In this document: positions 60,101 through 64,000 of the stretch, piece by piece
Position numbering within the stretch: the stretch's first letter is position 1
How the letters are laid out: each line of letters begins with the position of its first letter
Source: Nigrospora sphaerica
Lineage: Eukaryota; Ascomycota; Sordariomycetes; Amphisphaeriales; Apiosporaceae
DNA: 64,000 nt
Direction: 5' to 3'
NCBI GenBank assembly: GCA_018287875.1
Contig: JAGVVL010000002.1
Coordinates: 6,572,001-6,636,000 of the forward strand
Notes under the pieces: model-generated
Told to the model about the DNA's origin: nothing
The model's input: only the letters and a program-made list of their open reading frames with translations
Databases searched by the model: none
Position numbers and translations under genes: made by a program

Positions 60101-63100
60101 CACCACGATGGGCACGATGCGGACTGCGATCATCTGGAGCCCCCCCTCCTCGACCCCCTGTGGATGCGGATTTCCTGATGCGGTAGTACCGCAGTCTCTG
60201 TCGAGGCTTCTTACTCAAAAGCCCTACGATCGTCTCGGAACCTTGAAGACAGAGGGACATTGGACGCGTGACCTTTCGTGGTGGCTGACAGGCCTGTGAG
60301 AACGTTTCATCCCCTCGTCCGAAAGAGCGAAGAGGCGTATGCAACCCGCGCAAGTCCGCACCATTCTCAAGAAGTCGGCGCTCGTCCGAATGGCCTAAAG
60401 CCCTTGTAAGCCAGGGGTGCATGCGCATGTCGGGTACGTACTGCGCCTGGAATATCTACTACACAGTCTGTACTTAGGTAGTTGGTTCTCAGTAGGCGGG
60501 CACTTGGCCGTCTGCTCGCGTCCTTGCTGAATCTAGCCGTTCTGAGAAGGTATACGCGTGCTCCGTGGTATTCCTACCTACATCCTCACTTGATGCGTGC
60601 GTTAATGCCATCACCTATCCGGCGCGCTGGCAGCCGTCACGCACGAAGCGGTAAGCAGTCGGCACTGTCGCTAGTTGGATCTTTATCGCGTCCATCCGTT
60701 ATGGTACTATCATGCTTGGGCGGGCTGGTCGCCTCAAGATGCTCATTTCCGCGCTCCCGCCTCAGCGCACACGCGAAAGCGGCAAGGCGTTCGTGCCGTG
60801 GCTCGCCTGGGTTAAACGGCGCGAGTAGGTATGTACTGTACATGGCTCAGCGTACGGGTATTCCTAGGTAACCAAGCTGCTGGTGCTGGACCCTGGCCAT
60901 CACGTCATGCGTCCGTCGCAAGTATAGCACCGATACGGAAAAGTCAGCAATCATTAATGCGACGCGCCGAGGCAGATGTTTCCTGCACGCCCGTTCGCGT
61001 TTCTTCGCTGTCTCGGCGCAAGCTCGGCTTGGCCCCCCTCCCAGTCCGGGGAAGAGAACCGTGGGAGGACCAGCCGGCTAGCGTTAGGCCTAAATGAGCA
61101 ATATCTCTTTTTGCTGCGGCGCGGGGCCTTGGCGCTGGGATTGCCTTCGCGTGACGTTTGATTATCGTGGCCCTGCCGTCAGACAAACGCACGCACGATT
61201 TTCATGAGGTGCAGAGAAGCAGGGCTCGAGGAAGCCAGGAAGGTATGTACTTGGCACTTGAGAAGGCAAGTACGCGTCGTTCTGTGACGAGCCGGCAGAA
61301 AAGACGTCATCACTGAGGACTTGAATGTAAAGAGTTTTCTCGGCCGCCTCGGCAGTTGGAATCACGAAGCGAAAAGCCCCTGGCAAGCTTCCCACCCTCG
61401 GCTGACTCTTGGCGGCTGGCTTCTTTTGTGTGTGCCCGCGCGGATTGGGGAAAAAAAAAACACGTAGCGCCCGGTGCACAGCAGCAGCATCCATGTCACC
61501 AGCAGGGGGCGGGGGCGTTCGCTCACCACGACACGATCCCTTGGCTTGGACTGGCTGCGGAATACTTTGTCCCCTGTTCTTGGGAACTGATCCATCGAGA
61601 TGCATGGATAGCGTCTGGCACGATGCTCGACGGAAGCACTTTAGCCCACCTGCAGTTGGCCAAGCTAGGCGCTAAAAGGACAGCAAGCACCTGCCGGCTG
61701 CAGCACAGCGCGGGACGCATCTGGAGTTAGGCTGCCAGGAACGGCCCAAAACCCGGCATGACAAAAACACAGCGCCAACAGCGCTCTCTCAGCGGTCACC
61801 GTCGGCGCAGACAGGCCGTGAGTAGATCCGGCAATGGTACCGGTCCGACTCTTCCATTTGCCCCAAGGGGCGGTGTCGAGAGGCTGGGCCGGGCTTTGGT
61901 CGGTACCTCCCTCGGCCGATTGTACCTCTCAGCACTTCTTCTGCCTTGCCCAGTCCGGCTTTTCTCGTGAGCGGCTACATGCCTGTTGTGTTGGCTGGGT
62001 CAGGCATCCGGGGGTGGTCTCCCATCCCAGCGACTCGGGGAGCACGCCGATTGCGGGAGGCACACACACGCACGCTCACACGCACACGCAGCACCACACA
62101 CCACTCCCCAGGAAACAAAAGCAATGCGAGACGACGAAACTCGCAACAGCCCGGCATAACCTCGCCCTCGGATCTTGGTGCTGACAGCAGCGGCCATGTG
62201 GAGGGTGGAGCAGCTGGAAGCAACCTTCTCTTCGAGGGTCCCGTTCTCGAGCACACAGGCCCCATCTGAAGAAGGCCCGTAGAAGAAATGGAGACCACGG
62301 GATAGCTGACTTCACCCGCCGTGCGGCACAGCTGCACAGGAGGCCAGCCGCTGTGTGTTACACAAGATGGGTCCCAAACCACTGCCGGCGGCGAGCCTCA
62401 CCTTATGTGTAAAAAAAGATCGGACTGGAGGCTGACAAGATCTGTGGACTGGATCGTGTCTGGTCCACCTCGCTACCTTACTCTATGTCGTACAGCACAG
62501 ACGAGAGCACTGGAGGGGCCCATGGCCCAAGATCAATCCCGAGATAGGCCAAGGCAGCTGTTGTCGCCGTTACCTTGTCCACCACAGAAACAAAGGGCTA
62601 CCTATCCTCCTCTCCTGCCAGGATCTGGGGACCGAATGGCGATGCTAGCCACATACATCCCTTCTGGCCGGCCTGTACTCGTGCCCTGCGGCCCGGCCTG
62701 ACCAGCCCAGGGCTACGAATGCACACTACATGCCTGCTGCCTACTTACCTAGGTAAGTATGTACAGCTACCACGCACCTCCAGTGTGGGATTCCAGCCGG
62801 TTGCCGCATCGCGGGTATCCATCCCATAGGGCCGAGGCGCCGTGCAGACACTTCACTTGCTGTTGCTGCTGAGGCTAAGACGGCAGACGGGACACGCACG
62901 AGCCACAGGGCTACTGTCGCCCTCTGCACGACGGGGCGTGAGCCCGTTGAGTCTGATGAAGCGAGTGTCGTGATGATCCAGGAGGTATGGGACGTAGCAG
63001 TGCAAGTGGGCAGCCATACTCAGACCCCATGTCCTGGACGTGCGCGTGCCGTACCACCAGATGAGAAGGATCGGCCGGAGCAGCACTTCTACACAGTATT

Positions 63101-64000
63101 TGCGATGATGGCTCTCCCTGGTACTCCCCCCTCCTCCGTTGGGCCGAGAGCAGCGCAGCATGGGCGGCAAAGTACATCGAGATGGCAGCCAGTCAGTCTA
63201 CTAGGCAGGCAGTCTACGAGGCGGCCAGGCAGAGGCGAGGCAGGGTCTGGCCGGGGGGCAGGGGTTTGCAGGGGTACTGGCTGGCGCCTGTGGCGGCATG
63301 GACATGGACCCCAGCGACGCTCAGGGCCTTGCGCCAGGGGAAGTGAAGCAGGCGAGCCAGGCCTCGTTTGGCTTGACTCGTTGGTGTAATCTGTTGATCG
63401 CAATCATGAGTCGAAGTGCCCTCGCGAGCATCACACACGTCCTGCCCGTGGCGGTCTTGTCGCTCCCCTTTCTGGACCCAATCGCCAACTTCGCGGACAT
63501 GGCCTCCGGCCGTTGCATGGTCCCCTGCACGCACTCACACATGCAGTCTAGTATACAGTATACGTCGCAGGTGAATGGCCGGCTCACACTACAGCTTTCT
63601 TCAGACGATGTAGCAGTAACACCACGGCCGCCATGTCCGACAATTCCGCGGACAATCTACCGCTTCTCACTACCCGATGGCAGCGACTAATCAAAAGGAG
63701 TACAGTACACACTACATGTACGAGCGGACAAAGAAGGGGGGGCTGGGAGGCCGGATGCCAAGCACGGCAGGCTAGGAATTTCGCATCGATGTCATCACAC
63801 CACGGCACGCGAAGGCCGAGATAGGTCCTTTTGCTCCCACCTGTCGTCCATGACAGTCAGCCATTGTTAAGCTGTAGGTTGGCGGGCTCGAGTTTGAATT
63901 TGGACTGCCTGGCCTGCAAAGATGCTGCTGCAGTTACACATGCCTCCGGCTTCCCGGGTGTTTGCTTCTACGTGGTATAAACGGACCACAGATGTAGCTT
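54122..64000. other. 9.9-kb gene-poor right flank
   Basis: No gene can be supported on either strand. A locally AT-richer part (about 54780-55210; about 35 percent GC by count in 54961-55020) contrasts with the GC-rich surroundings. Short frames with partly gene-like codons occur at 55619-55861 (-) and 57406-57645 (+, 79 codons), but I recognise no family and find no flanking exons. The stretch holds an 18-bp perfect palindrome (62742-62759), a GGTACCGGTACC palindrome near 58573, a CACA-rich tract near 62060-62095 and scattered TAGGTA motifs (60474, 60827, 60866). No transposon ends or tRNA cloverleaf were found by eye. Confidence 0.45.
62742..62759. repeat. 18-bp perfect palindrome with TAGGTA core
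   Basis: TACTTACCTAGGTAAGTA is its own reverse complement. It contains the ACCTAGGT core of the motif family found through the intergenic DNA of this window. Confidence 0.85.

Noticed and set aside
62056..62100. CACACACGCACGCTCACACGC tract as a possible telomere-like or CRISPR-like repeat
   Set aside because: It is an ordinary CA-rich microsatellite without regular spacers or telomeric TTAGGG units.

Overview
This is a GC-rich nuclear segment from a filamentous ascomycete (Pezizomycotina, most likely Sordariomycetes; the species cannot be named from the sequence). The evidence is short 48-240 nt GT-AG introns with fungal GTRAGT donors and CTRAC-type branch points, fungal protein families (Zn2Cys6 regulator, Egt1, Bbc1, mitoribosomal Mrp51 and MrpL4), and intergenic DNA full of microsatellites and TAGGTA/TACCTA-type motifs. 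I support 14 protein-coding genes. I find no convincing tRNA, rRNA, CRISPR array or intact transposon.

Layout. 1-3.7 kb: no supported gene. 3.7-4.1 kb: a small secreted Cys-containing protein (+). 5.0-6.5 kb: mitoribosomal small-subunit protein Mrp51 (+). 7.2-7.8 kb: cytosolic eS17/RPS17 (+, three exons). 8.2-9.1 kb: Rtr1/RPAP2-type CTD phosphatase (-). 11.0-14.5 kb: SH3 protein of the Bbc1/Mti1 actin-patch family (+). 14.5-21.7 kb: a 7 kb stretch without a supported gene. 21.7-23.2 kb: conserved fungal protein of unknown function (+). 23.9-26.2 kb: gamma-tubulin complex protein GCP4 (-). 27.4-29.2 kb: spartin/senescence-domain protein (-). 29.2-35.3 kb: a second long gene-poor stretch, with a very dense cluster of TAGGTA motifs and one orphan exon-like frame. 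35.3-38.4 kb: Zn2Cys6 transcription factor (+) whose first exon is unresolved. 41.0-44.5 kb: ergothioneine synthase Egt1 (+, 13 exons). 45.2-46.6 kb: eIF2B alpha/Gcn3 (-). 47.3-49.2 kb: argininosuccinate synthase (+, nine exons). 49.8-51.8 kb: Rab GDP-dissociation inhibitor (-, six exons). 53.2-54.1 kb: mitoribosomal uL29m/MrpL4 (-). 54.1-64.0 kb: almost 10 kb without a supported gene.

Most genes are housekeeping functions that do not form one pathway. The best functional link is at 46.6-47.3 kb. GCN3 (eIF2B alpha, needed for the general amino-acid-control response) and ARG1 (a classic target of that response) are divergently transcribed from one 736-bp region that carries two perfect TGAGTCA (Gcn4/CPC1-type) boxes. 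The most unusual gene-structural feature is the number of microexons (14, 14, 14, 15, 22, 25 and 27 nt) and of stop-free introns whose length is a multiple of three, which are easily missed by automated gene calling. I found no clear previously undescribed multi-gene system. The non-genic features most worth a second look are a 20-bp perfect palindrome at 16533-16552, the TAGGTA motif cluster near 33.3-34.4 kb, and the long gene-poor segments.
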